A stretch of 64,000 nucleotides of DNA from Pelodera strongyloides (taxonomy: Eukaryota > Nematoda > Chromadorea > Rhabditida > Rhabditidae): positions 82,501-146,500 of the forward strand of contig JAANDG010000305.1 in NCBI GenBank assembly GCA_036852015.1, read 5' to 3'. The notes under the pieces are model-generated. The model searched no databases. It worked only from the letters and a program-made list of their open reading frames with translations, and had not been told where the DNA came from. Positions 1 to 14,200 of the stretch are shown in pieces. The position numbers were made by a program, and so were the translations under genes. The stretch's first letter is position 1. Every line of letters begins with the position of its first letter.

Positions 1-357
1 CGGAAGGACTCTGACTCTGACGCACTTACGCCTTACGCATATTCACACCTCTGGAATTCAGGAACATTTTGGACTTATGCCCGTATCTTCTCTCTCTCTC
101 TCTCTCTCGCTCTTTACATTTTCTCTCTATGTGTTTTTTGTGGCTCTCTCCCTCGTTATTTTTTTCATTTATTTTATTTTTACGTTTTTACCTCCATTTA
201 TTGGTTCCTTTTCTTTCACGAATAATGCGACGTGCTCAACAAAGACGTCCCATGATTTGATTTTTTGTTGCAGAAATTGCTTCGACAATGTGTTTGCTGT
301 TCAACACTGACCATTTTATTTGAAAAATATAGGTGAGGCAGTTTTATAAGTTGTTTG

Positions 358-520
358 TTAAAGCGAAATACCAGCCGGTTTTTGCAACTCATCTTGGACA
401 ACTGAATTCTTCCGTATTTATGCTAATTTGCTTGAATTTAGTTCGATTTTTTATTCTAATTTATGTTCATTTGCATAAGCTACATAAGAATGATGATGTC
501 CCAAGAACCGGCCGCTATAG
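358..520. repeat. MITE family A copy (TTAAAGCGAAATACC ends), degenerate
   Basis: Left end TTAAAGCGAAATACCAGCCGG; right end has drifted to AACCGGCCGCTATAG. The core shares GAATTC...TATTTATGCTAA...ATTTTTTATTCTAATTTATG with the other family A copies. Confidence 0.75.
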
Positions 521-696
521 TAGGCTTTGTTTTTCTTTCCCTACTGGTCAACTGACGTACATTACGGCATTGAATTAGTGTTATTCCTAGATCACACTCG
601 ACTAACGTTAGTATTTTAAAGACAACGTTGTAGTCAAAGCGGGACATGGTTATGAAGTCATATTCTTTATAATAGGGTGATTTTCAAGTCAACTAT

Positions 697-883
697 TTAA
701 AGCGAAATACCGACCGGTTTTTGAATCACATCCAGTACAAGTACAGCCGCATTCTTATGCAGCTGATGAAAACGAAAATAAATTAGAATAAAAAATCGAG
801 CTAAATTCGAGCAACTTAGCATAAGTACGTAAGAATTCATTGTCCACGATGCTTTTCAAAAACCGGCTGGTATATCGCTTTAA
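697..883. repeat. MITE family A copy next to the unc-36-like start
   Basis: TTAAAGCGAAATACCGACCGG to CCGGCTGGTATATCGCTTTAA, about 187 bp with inverted ends. It ends 45 bp before the ATG at 928. Confidence 0.85.
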
Positions 884-927
884 TTGTACTTTAGATGATG
901 TTGTGACTACCCACTCTACCATCAACT

Positions 928-2193
928 ATGGTACTGCTTCCAATCAGGCTCAGCCTCTTTCTGTTACTTTTCGTTTATTCGCCTCTTCGCGCCGAGGCTC
1001 CCGCAGCGTTGGCACAATTCGCCGATTACCTCGAAAGTATATTTCGCAATCATACACGGGCACATTTAGTAGAAGAGGTTAGTTACTTCATATAATAGTG
1101 GGAAGAGTTTGTAGATAAGTTGCGCACACCTGGTTCCTTGGTTAGCGGCTACCGCTTGGTGCGCCTCAGGAGTGTGCCAAAACTTCGCGGTAGACAAGCC
1201 CACTAAAGTATTAAATTGTACTAGTCGATGGGTGATAGTGCTCCTCGGGTATGGTTCAAGGGGAGTCTTTTATATTGGAGATTGGTCTAGTGGTAAATGG
1301 TAAGCGCCTAAGGCCTAAATTGGTGAATCTATTATGACGCGGTGCCGGTTTTCTGTCTAAATTGCCTCTGGACCCATAATACGAGCAAGATTCAGGCTCA
1401 AGACCATCCTTTAGTTGCTCCACCGACTTTAAAGCGAATCAGCGTCTTCTTTTTGAAGCGTACGGTAGACAATTGCATTCTTTTTATATTACTCGTTTGC
1501 ATATGATGCATGGTAATGCAGTTGGCTACAGGATATGCGTTTTACAAACCGGATCTTGTACCGCTTTAATTTAGTCGTTATCGGAGGTATTCCCTTACCT
1601 ACGCGTCCGTTCTGAATCAGCCGCAGAGGAGATGCGAAGTACGACAGCAAAACTACAAACTCTATTTTCACAAAGGATAAGCGCACTAAAGGTTTTTTGC
1701 TTTTTGTTGTATTTACTTTATCATGGACCTTTAAATTTAAACATAACATAAGCTGTATCTCATAAGTAAAGTATCCCCAGAGAATTTTCTGTTAGTTTTT
1801 CTATATATGTGATTGATAGAAGCAAGCGTTTGTTTAGGCTGTTATGCTAGTTCTGAAACACTTAATTAGTTTTAAATCACGGCACGTGGTTTCCGAAACG
1901 AATGCTGGAAATCTGCATCCCACGTATTATATGCAAATTTCGTTTGTAAAACATATACTGATCACCTACATTCGCATGTATTCTATGCAAATTTGTGCTT
2001 TTTCCAGTATAGTTTCAAAAACAACGTGTCATGACGCTTTAAACACATGAATGGCTAGCTTTCACCTTCAATAAGTCACATTCGTGAAAGGAAAGAGGAA
2101 AGTTAGTTATCGGACGTGGACTTTCGGCCAAAAGGCTGCGCGAGATTCAATTTTCGCGCCTGATTTCCCATAAGCCTCTCCCTCTCCCTCCCT

Positions 2194-2237
<44 letters not shown>

Positions 2238-5200
2238 TCTTCCTCCCCCTCTCTCTCTGTTACTCTCTGAAGCCCTTTTTTACAAATGATACCCAAAACC
2301 TTTGGGGCAGGTTACCCTGTGTGAGGGGCAAGGGGGTTTACTGTATGTAGATGTCGCATAGCTTGCGCTTGCTTTGCAGAAGATCTGGGCATCCGTCTGA
2401 AAAGCTAGTATATATTGGAAATTTTTTTGCATTTTCCGGCTAAAATCCGTTTAAATATTCCTGAAAATGGGAGAAAACGCAATTTTCTTGGACGGGTTTG
2501 CAGTTAGCACCTCGTTTCGTGCCCCATTATAGCCCACCTTCTAGCAATTGAATTGAATATTTGGGATCGTTTCCTGTGAGGAAATTGCATGAAACTGGAC
2601 TATTGGTCCCTTGCAGAGAAGCAGAATATGTCAAATCATAATTGTCTACGTATAAGGGCAAAATGCTGTGTATACTTTTTTGGAAGACCACCCGAGGATA
2701 AAGAGTGATTTAAACAGACTGCTCGCACTGACGAAACTCGGGTGGTACACGACGGGAATCTGGCGCGGGCTGGGCGCTGACTGTGCGAAAAATTTGGGTG
2801 CGCGGTGAAAGTAGGCAAACCAGGTTGTTTCGCCGCGCCCGCGCGCACCAAAAATTCCTGCGCATAGCGAAAAAAAGTTCCACGTTGCGATCTCTGTGCA
2901 TGGGGTTCCTGAAAGGGTATAGACAACTTAACTCTACCAATTTCCAATGCTTACCTCTTTGGAAGTTTACCCCAAGGTTGGAAGTTTACCCCAAGGTTGG
3001 AAGTTTACCCCAACGTCTTGGCACGGTAGTCGAACTTTTACCTTTTTGGTAATAATAATTATATTTCAGAAACTAGGAAAAGCAGCTGAGATGGCCACCG
3101 ATTTCTACAACGTCTCTGCTGACAACCTAACCCTGGGAGTCGATGTGAGATTTGTTTCTTCTATTATTTCAAAGTATTTTTAAACCATACTCTAGTTTGT
3201 TTTGATAGCTTCCTGCAGTTTTAAAACGGTAGCGTGCGATTTTGATACTTGTAATTTGTAACTGCATTCCAATCTATTATATGCAAATTTCCTGTGGCCT
3301 CTGATGCGAAGCGCTCACAGATACATACAAATGCAGCTGTCTGACAAACGTTTCACAAATTAGATCCCAAATTTACGTTTCAGCAAACATTTATGTGTTG
3401 AATAGCAATACTTCTGCGCTAGGTTGAGTAGATTTTCTATCCTCATTGTTAGAAAACAATGCTTAATCTACATAGAACTTTTCTTTGTACCCCATATATT
3501 CTTTGGCCCACATAGCCAAGCCGTTTAACTTTGCTTCGCGTCGTCGCCGCGCATCGTTTCAGCGCCACATGTGCGCGGCGCAACCAGTTTTCTATCTACG
3601 CAATAACAGTAAATTTCCAGGACGAGAACTATTGTGCTAGTATTGAAGAGCAAATGCGAAGGGAGGATACTAGATTATACGCAATGCGGCAACATAAAGA
3701 AGACACGGGAATACATATCAATGTGGAATCGTACGCGTGTGGTGGGATTTTTATTTTCATTTTTTTTTTATTCTAGTGGGCCGTTCCGGTTTCCAATACG
3801 ATGTGATATCACTTCGCAAGTGCAACGACGAGTATGATAAATGTCGAACACAATGTGCCCAGATTAGGCCGCGAATGTGCCAGGAACGTGCCAACCTCGA
3901 GAACATAGTGTTCGCGCGCTTAGGGCGCACTTCTGGCGCAAGGCCCGCTAATTTGTAGGTTGACCTGTAGAAAAATACGGTGGCAGTAGCAACCTACAGA
4001 AAACGAACTCAATTCATGTCATAACTTCCTATATTTAATGGAAATCAAATAAAAAATGCGAAAATATCGTGACTGCGTTCCATTTCGGTTTTGGTTCATT
4101 GCTTCGTGTCTACGTACGATTTTCAATAAACAATGATTATTTAATTCAGATGCTGATGTGATACGGGACTTTGAGTGGACGAGCACAGAAAAGCTGATAA
4201 AGGTTTGCATATTGAATTTTTGTTCACAATTTGTGGTAGTCTATTTACTGTTTATTATTGAAACTTTTAACTGTGTACTGTTTAAAGCGAAATACCTGCC
4301 TGTTTTTTTTTTGAAAAGCATCGTGGACAACTGTATTCTTACGTATTTATGCTAAGTTCTTCGAATTTAGCTCGATTTTTTTATTCTAATTTGTGCACAT
4401 TTGCTTAAGCTGCATAAGAATGCTGGTGTATTCGATGCGCAAATGTCCTTTTAGGTGTTCAAGGAAAATAAAGAGCTTGTTCCTGATATCGGCTATCAAT
4501 ACGTTGGTACATATAGTGGACTGACGAGAATGTATCCAGGTATGCTTAAAGTTTAAACAAATATGTGGGCGGATTCAGCACGAATCTATCAAAGCTACGT
4601 GCTAGGGTGTTGCCGCGCACGCCTGAAACTCCACTACATGGTTGCTGTACATCTCAGCGCGCCGCACGCTTTTGGCGAGTGAAAAAGCATCGGGTTCTGA
4701 ACGAACGCTTTCTGCACGAGCAAGAGCAACTAACTGCGCCCGGCACACTATAGACTTTCTCTAACCTATGGGGCATGCTCGCGCGATTTATCGTGTCACA
4801 TATTTGACATGGCTTGCATATTGCATTATCCAATCTGTTGTGCGATTTATCGTGTCACATATTTGACATGGCTTGCATATTGCATTATCCAATCTGTATA
4901 TGCGAAGCTCTTCACATACATTTTCTGTCAACATCTACATGTGTTACATTATCTATTCTGTCTAAATGAAGCTAGTTACATAATCTTCTGCCATAAGGAC
5001 CTATTTAAAGGGACAGGCCCATCAAAATAAACCAATATTTACGATACGTTCATAATGACTACCAAGCATTTTTTTACAATATATACAAACTAAATTTCAC
5101 CTTTATTCACCCTGGAAAACTTTTTTCCGATGCGCTCAACGTATATGTATACCATAAAACAGCAGATTTCAAAGCTACATATGCAAATTTTAATAGCATT

Positions 5201-8200
5201 ATAATCTCACGATAAATTTGCATAGACAAGAAGGATAGTTGCGGTTTTACGGTATACATATAAGTTGAGCGCATCGGAAAAAGTTTTCCAGGGCGAAAAA
5301 ATGTGAAATTTAGTTTGTATGTATTGTAAAAAAAATGCTTGATAGTCATTATGAACGTATCGTAAATGTAGGTTTATTTTGATGGGCCTGTCCCTTTAAA
5401 GAGTTTCTTAAGCCTTTAATACTTAAATTTTCCAGCTCGCGACTGGGTGATTGATCCGCCCTCTATCACCGTCGACCTCTTCGATCCAACATTTCGACCG
5501 TGGTTCGTCAATGCGGAATCACCGCCAAAGGATGTTGTCTTTCTTATTGACTTGTGAGTTTTTCTAAAGTATTGTGATGATTAATTTGATAGTGAGCGCG
5601 CCGCGCGCACGATTGGTATTCGATGGTGCGCCATGGGAGCGCCACCTATGAGCGAAAACATTGCTCGAGATTTTTTGACGCGCTCTGACGCTGCATATTT
5701 GTGATAGATAACCATGTTAGGTATGGTCAAGTCAGCACAACTAATTTTGGGTTTTCGGTGCGGCAAACTTTTTGAAGCGAAAGTGGTTTGCGTAGGCTGG
5801 TACCTGCGTTTGCTTTTAATCATTCTTACCTAGGTTTTATACCGTGCCGGAAGGACACAAGATGGAACCTAGTTTTGAGCGCATGTTTCACACGTGCCAT
5901 ACCACTTTAATTCCAGTTCCGGCAGTATGAAGGGGCCAACAATGCACTTGACCAAGATCACTCTGATGTATATAATGTCAACACTTGGACCTAACGACTA
6001 TTTCTACGGAGTGTGGTTCAATGCGGCCTATGCTCCAGTACTACCATGCTCTAATAGAACATTTCTACCGGCCACTACAAGTAACAAAAAGGCAAGTTTC
6101 ATTTTTTATTCGTCGGAATGGTTAACTGGGCATGCCGTGTACTTATCAACGTTGTAAAGGGTTTTTTCCTCTTTGCTTATTACGGGCACCGGCACCATGG
6201 CTCTGGTTATTGTTAGGTATATGCGTAAAGCGTTGTATCGCGTTGCAGCGATAGTTTGAGTTTATATTGTGACACAAAATTTCCTGCATTACTGTTGACA
6301 AATTCCATAAGTCAGCTTCGTATGATATTTTTTTTTGAAAATTACTCTCAGATCTTCTACGAAAAGCTGGCCGAACTGGAGGAAAAGGACCAGGCCCATT
6401 TGGGAGACCCACTCAAGTTTAGTCTGGATGCACTGAGACAAGTACTGTATTTATTTGAATTACTTACTTTATTCTCTCTCTGTCTCTCTCTCGCTCTCTC
6501 TCCCGCTCGCTCTCTCTCTCTCTCCCTCTCTCTCTCTGACCTCGCTCCTTCTCTATAGTGTAAAACTCCGCGCGACACCGCTAAATAAATAGGGCGCATG
6601 CTGAAGTGTGTGCGAAAACAGTGCTAGATGCGCACCCGTCGCGGCACGCTTTACTAGATGAATTCAAAAAAATTCAGTTTATCTCGTCCGATATGTCATG
6701 GGCTCGGTCGGGAGGTCACAAAATGGTGATGCTATTCACTGATGGAATCGATGAGTGGCCAGAGAAAACGATCAAGGAAGAGGTGCTAGAACACCAAGGG
6801 GATAAGGTGAGACGCAGAGAGTGCAGAGACAATTAGAACTCATCTTGGGTGTACTTTAACGTTTAGCTAATTGAGCCTTTGGCTACGGTAGACTCTCTCG
6901 AGAGACAACTCCCTCATTTTGGATTGCTAATTATTTTACCAGCAATTACCGTCTCCCCCCTCTTAACCTATATTTTAAGAGAATGATTATCTATGTTTTC
7001 GATGGACACTCGATACTATAATTAAATCATTACGCACCTTATCGTACCTTGCAATTTACTGTTTACATTAAGAGATATGCTGCGCAGTTTTCTAAACTGT
7101 TGCTCTACTAATGCGCACTTGATTTATGCACGGTAAAATAGATTAATTTACATATTGCAGATCCGCATCTTCGGCTTTGCAATGGGTTGGGGCACGGGAC
7201 TATTGCCAAATCTATACCAATTGGTGTGCCTTTCGAACGCGACCTATTCAGTGGTATGCTAATTTCTGTACATGGGGCTAATTGCCCTGATTGTACACAC
7301 TCTAATGAGACATGTTTAATTGGGTCAGGTCAATTAATCGATAATTGCCTCAATTAGGTGGACTCAATTGCTGACGTAAAAGCTCAGGGACGTGCTTATA
7401 TGGACCATCTTTCCTATATACACGGGATGCATCTGAGTGCTGAACACGATAAGGAGCGGCCGATCTCATGGTGAGTTCATCGATTGGCCTTACCTATTTA
7501 TTGATTGATTATTCATGTTTATTGATTGTTGGTCAACACCTACCGTACCTTGACCGTTTACCGTAATTCACACAGCGGTTCATCGCCGTGCCAGAACTAG
7601 AAAACTCGGCTTTACAAAATTCAGAAACAACGTTTTTCTCTATATTTAGCCGTTTATTTCGGTTTGTCAACGACCAACGATAAAAATGTCTTCAAAAATC
7701 ACAATTTCCCTGTTGCCTAATGTACATGTGCTATTTTATCCACAAATTAGTGTGTATATTTAATTGCATTGAACGCTTATTATGAAATTCTCAATTTTAA
7801 GAGTAATCGTGTTTAGGAGCAATTTATATATGGACACACAGGGCTCTGGCCCAGTGGTCACTCTATCACAACCTATACCGATCAAAGAAAAAGATTCGTT
7901 TGGGAAACAGCGATTGGCGGGTGTCGCTGCGATAGACATTGATATTAAGGTAATAATTTTTCAGTAAATATTTTTTAAAGCGAAATACAGGCCGGTTTTT
8001 GATACATATCAAGTACACCTTCTATGCAAATGACTGTAACTTAGAATAAAGAATCGACCAATTAACATAAATACGTAGGAATTCAGTTGTCCACGATGCG
8101 TTTCAAAAACCGGCCGGTATTTCGCTTTAAATAATTTTCAAGAGCAGTCTCCTTCATTCCTGCATTCTCTGCGCTGTATTTTTTTTTAAATTACACATAA

Positions 8201-11200
8201 TTACTGGCTCTAAATTATAAAATACAGCTAATCTAAATTAATTACTTGAATATTTCCCTTTATTTAATTCACCTATATTATATTTTACCTCCTATAAACT
8301 ATACTTTCATTATTTCAAGGAAATCACAAATGCCCTACCAAACAGCGATCAGATGTATGGATTCGTTGTGGATAACAATGGTATTGCTATATGGCACCCG
8401 AGACTGCAGATGCCGGTGAGTTGGGCTTAGGCTTAGGCTTAGGCTTAGGCTTGGGCTTACGCTTAGGCTTAGGCTTAGGCTTAGGCTTGGGCTTAGGCTT
8501 AGGCTTAAGCTTAGGCTTAGGTTAGGATAAGAGTGTCCTCTTGATCTATGCACTGCTCATGGACCCGGGACCCTGGGCTCTAACATAACCTTCGAATAAG
8601 AGCATGAATGAAATATTTATATAATATTGATGTTGAAGTTTTCTTATTAACAAGGGAAATTCGGGCTTTCTTCCTCATTTTTTTATACCTTCCAATTAGC
8701 GGACAACTATTAAATCGATACCAACGGTTTCAAAAGGTCACTGGTTCGATTCCTGTCATAGGCGGTCTAGATTTTAGATGGGTTAGACTGGCAGTTTATC
8801 TCCATGAGCTGCCAAGGTTGCTGAATTCTACACGCAGCGGAACCGAATACTGGATAATAACCGAAAAAAAAAGAATAACCGCAACTTTGCATTTTTTCCT
8901 CTAATTATAACACTTTTTTTCATTTCTTCAGCGAACGGAGGTGCATTGTGTGCGGCGAAGCGCTTGTTATGATGCGGAATCTGTTAAGGTCTGTCGGGTT
9001 ATTAATGTACGACACGCAGTTCGGAATATTTTGCACATAGCAAATGGGAACGCCGTTATTCCACCCCTATTTCCGCAAAGTTTATTTTTTTTTCTGTGTG
9101 AACTTCCACCCGAAATAAGCAACTGCTCTTGAATCAAAAAATTCAGCTACCTATAGTCTCTATCAGAAAAATCAACATATTTAGTTACTTGGGAGTAATA
9201 CTAGCAAAATGATTGTTTGTCATTCGACTCTTACAAATGCTAACCAATTGTAACTGGCAACTATGCAATAGCTTACACTAACTGCACGAAACATATTGTT
9301 ATTGCATGCTGAAACAATTAGCCTGGTTCTATGTAATAGGGTGTTCCTCTGTGTTCATCGTGATTTTTTAATGGGTATAAAAGATAAAAAAAACAGATAA
9401 AATGCACCTTGTTTATCAACCGAACGCCGCAGAAACGGTGCAGGGGGTCTTGCAGAGCAAGACTGCATGGCCGACTTTTCGGGAAGCCGATTAATCTCCG
9501 CCGGTTTGTACCCAGCTGCCAACTGTCACACCGCTTTAAAAATCCTTTTTTTAGTCAAAGGCCGGTGCTGGTCTTCGCGTCCAATATGGGTTTAGTGACG
9601 AAAGGGTTTATCGATTGGTCGGCCTCATTGACAGTATACCCACGATCGATATTGTAAGTTCCTTTTTTTTTACTTTTAGCATTCAATTTTTAAAACAACC
9701 AATTATCCTAGGTATTTCTACTTATTAAATTAGCATACGAAGTAAAAAAAACCTGACATGATTTCTCACATACTTCATTTCTGACAGAAGAATAAGATGC
9801 ACAAGTTTACAAGGATCGAAAGCATGAAACTGAATGTTTACGTCAAATTATTTATTTATTATCTCTATTAAATAACACCACAGGGTGTGCTTCACAATGA
9901 AATGATGAAGAGAAGGTAGTGTATCGTGTTGTCGTTGATTAGCAAACAGGTGATATGATAACAACACAATGGAAATCAAGAGTAGTGCATAGGTACTGGG
10001 GTCAGAAGTTTCAGTTTTGCAAACATTTCCCTCGGTGGTATGATATCTTTGATATAAATTGCAAAACTAATACACGTGCAATTCTAGATTGATCTTGAAA
10101 ACGGCTCGCCGGAATTCGCGCGGCTGCGAACGAGAATTATCGATCGAAATTGCACGGACGAACCGATTCAGGATGTAGGACTTTATTTACAGCATACTGA
10201 GCTGAGGGCCGAGACCACTAAAGACCGGTCACCGACCATTTGGAGACGGTTGACGTCGGTTTTCGATGAATCCACAAAAAATCGCGTATCATCACGAAAT
10301 GCCCGTGGTTTTCTATATTCACAGTTTTTTTTGGATTGTCCAAGAAAGAATTATGCCTTTTTTTTACTAATGGTTAAGCTCTTTTCAGGGAGAACGAGAG
10401 TGGTACTGTTCGCACTTGGCTGGTACTCCTTTTACCGTAGTTGTCGTTAATAACCACAACCGGGACACGGTCTACTACGCGAAGAACGACGTCGAATCAG
10501 AGCTGATGGACCACAATATGGTTGGAGTGGTGATGACGAGAAGGTTTGTTGGTGTATGCTTGGCTCCGTGGCAAAGCTGTGGTTTCCCACCAGATCTACG
10601 GTGGTACAGGTCCCGTTGCTGCCGTTAGAACTCACATATTGTTTGTAAACATCGTATATTGGAACAAGAAAACTGTAAATTACACCAATTGGCTTTTACT
10701 TATATATGGAAGATTACTGTATTCAATTGCAGAGAATTATGCAATTGGACTTTGGACTCGCTTACTGTAATGCAAAGATACGATGCGTTTACCCGTCTGA
10801 ACACCTGTCATAATGAAGAATTAACGAGAGCTCTCGGAAATGCACTACAGCCGTGGTGGGTTTTGATTTGACTCAACATCATTCAGAGTTGGTATTTTAA
10901 CTGAACTTGTCCATATCGGAATTGTCTCGGTCTCCGAATTTCCATGCTATTTCTTTACTGAACGACTATTCCGAGATGCGATTCCGAGATGGAAAAGTTC
11001 AGTTAAAATATCGACTCAGGGCTATGTTTGGATTTAGAAAATATGAACATCAGCCTCCGAAAAGCAGTTTGAGATAGGCTTCCCGAACGCAACGCACCCA
11101 GGAAATTATTTAATTTGCGCAAATAACTTTGAAACAAACAAAACGTTCTGTAATATACAAACGCTCAAAAGTAACGTAGCTTTTTCAGTCACGCACAATT

Positions 11201-14200
11201 ACATTTTAAGGATGGTGTTTATTGATTTTGCAGATATTTTTTATTATGTTTTGTGTATTTATTTATTTTTTGCAACTCTTAACTCTAGGATTCGCTCGTG
11301 GCCTCGTGCGGACGAAAATGTTACTTGTGAATCTTCCCCATTTCCTGATAATATTCCCTCAGCGCATTTCATCAACGCATTTGTGCATATTCGGCCGAAA
11401 GTTACCGTGTTTTACCCGCAATGGTAGGTGGTTTTATGCTCTAATATAGACATTTTGTTAAAAATCGTAGATTTGTGAAAGTATTTTGCAACGCAAATGG
11501 TAGCTACTCGCGAAACTTCGCATAGTCGCCGCGCAAAATGGGACCCGCCAGGTCATGGTGGCTGCAGACATAATTTTGTGCCTATGGCGCGCGGGGAGCG
11601 CATCGAGGCTTAGTCCGAGAGCCCGAGTCTGAAAGATAAAAATCTTGGACTTTTATAAATTGATATAAGTTAATACCCAACTACGCAAGAGCACAAAAAA
11701 TAATGTACTATGCAGCTTTGCACTAGTAGCGTGGTAACTGTGCTGTGCATGTGTGCCATTTATCGTTTCTCACGGCGTTGCGCTATTTTAGTAGAGTCCA
11801 ACAAGTTTTCGCACTCTGACAAGAAAAACACGTTGGAATGCAGTCACTTCAAATTTGTCATTTTACTTTGTGCCTAATTGAATATAGGAAAGAATTGAGA
11901 AAATATTTTACCAAAACCAAATTATCTGAAATCTAACCCAGGGAAATCTAATCTAATGTTTGTCATTAGTCAAGTTTCTGTACAAATACAAATAATGCAA
12001 TTTTCAGCTCTCATCACAACATGAAAGAAGTTATACGGAAATTTGACGACGAACGTTTTACAAAGGATAACGATACGGATTTGAGGTTTAGCATCAGAAA
12101 TGACATTGTGGTAGTCTACCGACCCATACTCAAGTAAGTTCAGTAAAATACTTATAATATGTTACTTATAAACAAAGATAAAGATAGAAGAGCACATATC
12201 AACCGAATCTGCAGAAACGGTGCTCCAGGGTCCTGTTCATTTCTGAAGCAAGACAACCAGGCCTTTAAACTCCCCGGAGGCCAATTTTCGCGGGAAAACG
12301 GTTTATCTCCTCCAGTTTTACCCAGTTACCTTTTTTACACCTTTGGTAGGATGAGGGTTGCGGGCCGGGATCGAACCAAAGACCTGTGGTGCGTCCTGAG
12401 CCGTTTTTTTATTACGTATGCTGGACTCTATATTCCCATGTGTATGCAAATTTGCATACAATATATGGGAATTCAGCTGCTCAACATGCGTTTCAAAATT
12501 ACCGAAAATCTAAGATATAAAAAGAAAGTTTCATAATTCCAGAGACGGCAATCGAATAGCTGTCGTAGGAGCGCAATGGTCTCTGCGCTACGTTCACGCA
12601 CTATTTCGAAATTTCACCTCAAAACACAAAAGCGTATGGAAGACCAAGGAAGGGGTTAGTTTTTTTTAAGTAGTATCTGAAGCACGAATGAAGTAGATGC
12701 GCGTGCAACATATGGATAGACGAGACATATTATGTGCAGACTCACTATATTCGAATACCCGGTCACCCGTACGGCGCATTCCGAAGAGATTCGAGACGCA
12801 CATGAATGAGACCTAAGAAACGCATGACAGAATAATGGTTGGTAGCTGCTTGTAAAGGAAGCCACTCACAATGTGACTTAGGCTTAGGCTTAGGCTTAGG
12901 CTTAGGCTTAGGCTTAGGCTTAGGCTTAGGCTACCTATGAAGATACAGGAAGCCTAATGCTTTGTGCTACGTAGAAACAATTTGGGTAGTCCTAAGATCC
13001 TGTCATGTGGATCACCACAGCTGTGTCAGAGCATATTGTTCTTGTTGATCATAAATTCATAGATTGCGCAACGTGAGATTCTTGATTAACATAAAAGAGA
13101 AGAACACTAAATTGTCCGATAAATTATTTATTTTAGACGCTGCACTCTTATAATCGAGTAGGCATTAGCTCCAGTTATCTTTTTAGTTTATTGTCTTCTA
13201 TCTTACACACGTTTTTGTAGATTCACCTTTGTGCATATACCGTGCCGTATACCTGCCCCAATTAAAGGGAGAAGCCCATGAGAATAAAGTTTTCCTCCAT
13301 TTATTTGTAAAGAACGTCCGTAATTTCAGAAATATTACTGTGAAAACGGCATTGCTTGAAGCCTAGAACTCACAGAGTTATTCCCCGGCAAAGAGTTCGG
13401 CCAGGTACCGTAGTCAGAATCAATTCTCTCGCTTTTTGGGCACTCTTGTGTTGAAACGCCTCTTTATAGTCGTAGGAATGATCTTTATTCGTTTGACCAT
13501 TCTTTTATAGAGAAAGAATGCAAATGAACGGATATGAACCGTAAAAACGAATTTTGACGTTGGTGACTACGGTACCTAGCCGAACTGTTTGCCGGGGAAT
13601 AACTCTGCGAGTTCGAGGCTTCACGCAATGCGGTTTTCACAGTAATATTTCTGAAATTCCGGACATTCTGTGCAAGTAAATTAAGGAGAACTTTTTTCTC
13701 ATGGGCCTCTCCCTTTAAGTTTCTCCCTCTAGTTATTATTTTTTAGTCGAATAAAGATCCTGTAGTTTTGAGTTTTGATTATAAGATGTACCGTGATGTA
13801 CCTTTAAAAACAATTTGCCCTCATATACGAAATTCTTGACCTCTTTCTACTTGTCATAAAGCTTTTACCAACATTTACCTGCGAAGTAAATGTTGCTGAA
13901 ACGTGGCTGAGCTCATATACGCAAATCAGTGCCCCATAGGGAGAACTTTCCCTGCGACTCTCACTTTAGAATTCTATTTCCTGTCCCCGGGAAATATTTC
14001 CCCAAGGGAATCGTTGTGGTGAATATGGCTTATTGAGAGGTAACGAAAAATATTTTTTACAGAAAGACGTGCTTCTCATTACGAAAAGTGGCTGGGTTAT
14101 CGCTGCGGCAAAAAGAGAACCGGGACATTTAACCGCCTACGACCCACAACTTTTCTACTCGTTGAAAAAGCAGAAAATGGTGGAGATGTGGGTTTTTTGT

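Larger units (their letters stand above)
1..927. other. Upstream region of unc-36-like gene, repeats only
   Basis: No coding exon recognised. It holds a CT microsatellite near 88-131 and two copies of the AAAGCGAAATACC MITE family (358-520 and 697-883). The short open frames here come from these repeats. The promoter of the alpha-2/delta gene is expected in this interval but no motif is evident. Confidence 0.5.
1078..3069 (+). other. Intron 1 of unc-36-like gene, about 2 kb
   Basis: Begins gttagt after codon 50 and ends atatttcag. Contents: a CT/GT-rich tract (about 2176-2262), a GC-rich stretch (about 2720-2900) resembling segments near 52130-52340 and 56750-56900, and a 19-bp tandem repeat just before the acceptor. 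No further exon is supported, because flanking exons join in phase 0 and the joined protein matches the family N terminus. Confidence 0.6.

Noticed and set aside
1270..1400. Possible tRNA near GGTCTAGTGGTAAATGG
   Set aside because: An A-box-like word is present but there is no B box or cloverleaf at the right distance.
3737..3958. 73-residue frame reading GFQYDVISLRKCNDEYDKC as an alpha-2/delta exon
   Set aside because: Joining 3741 directly to 4150 gives a gap-free match to the conserved segment before the VWA domain; adding this piece would insert an unmatched Cys-rich stretch.
12159..12536. 125-residue plus-strand frame inside the alpha-2/delta gene
   Set aside because: It covers a dispersed repeat (also at 9405 and 25570) and an intron whose flanking exons join in phase.
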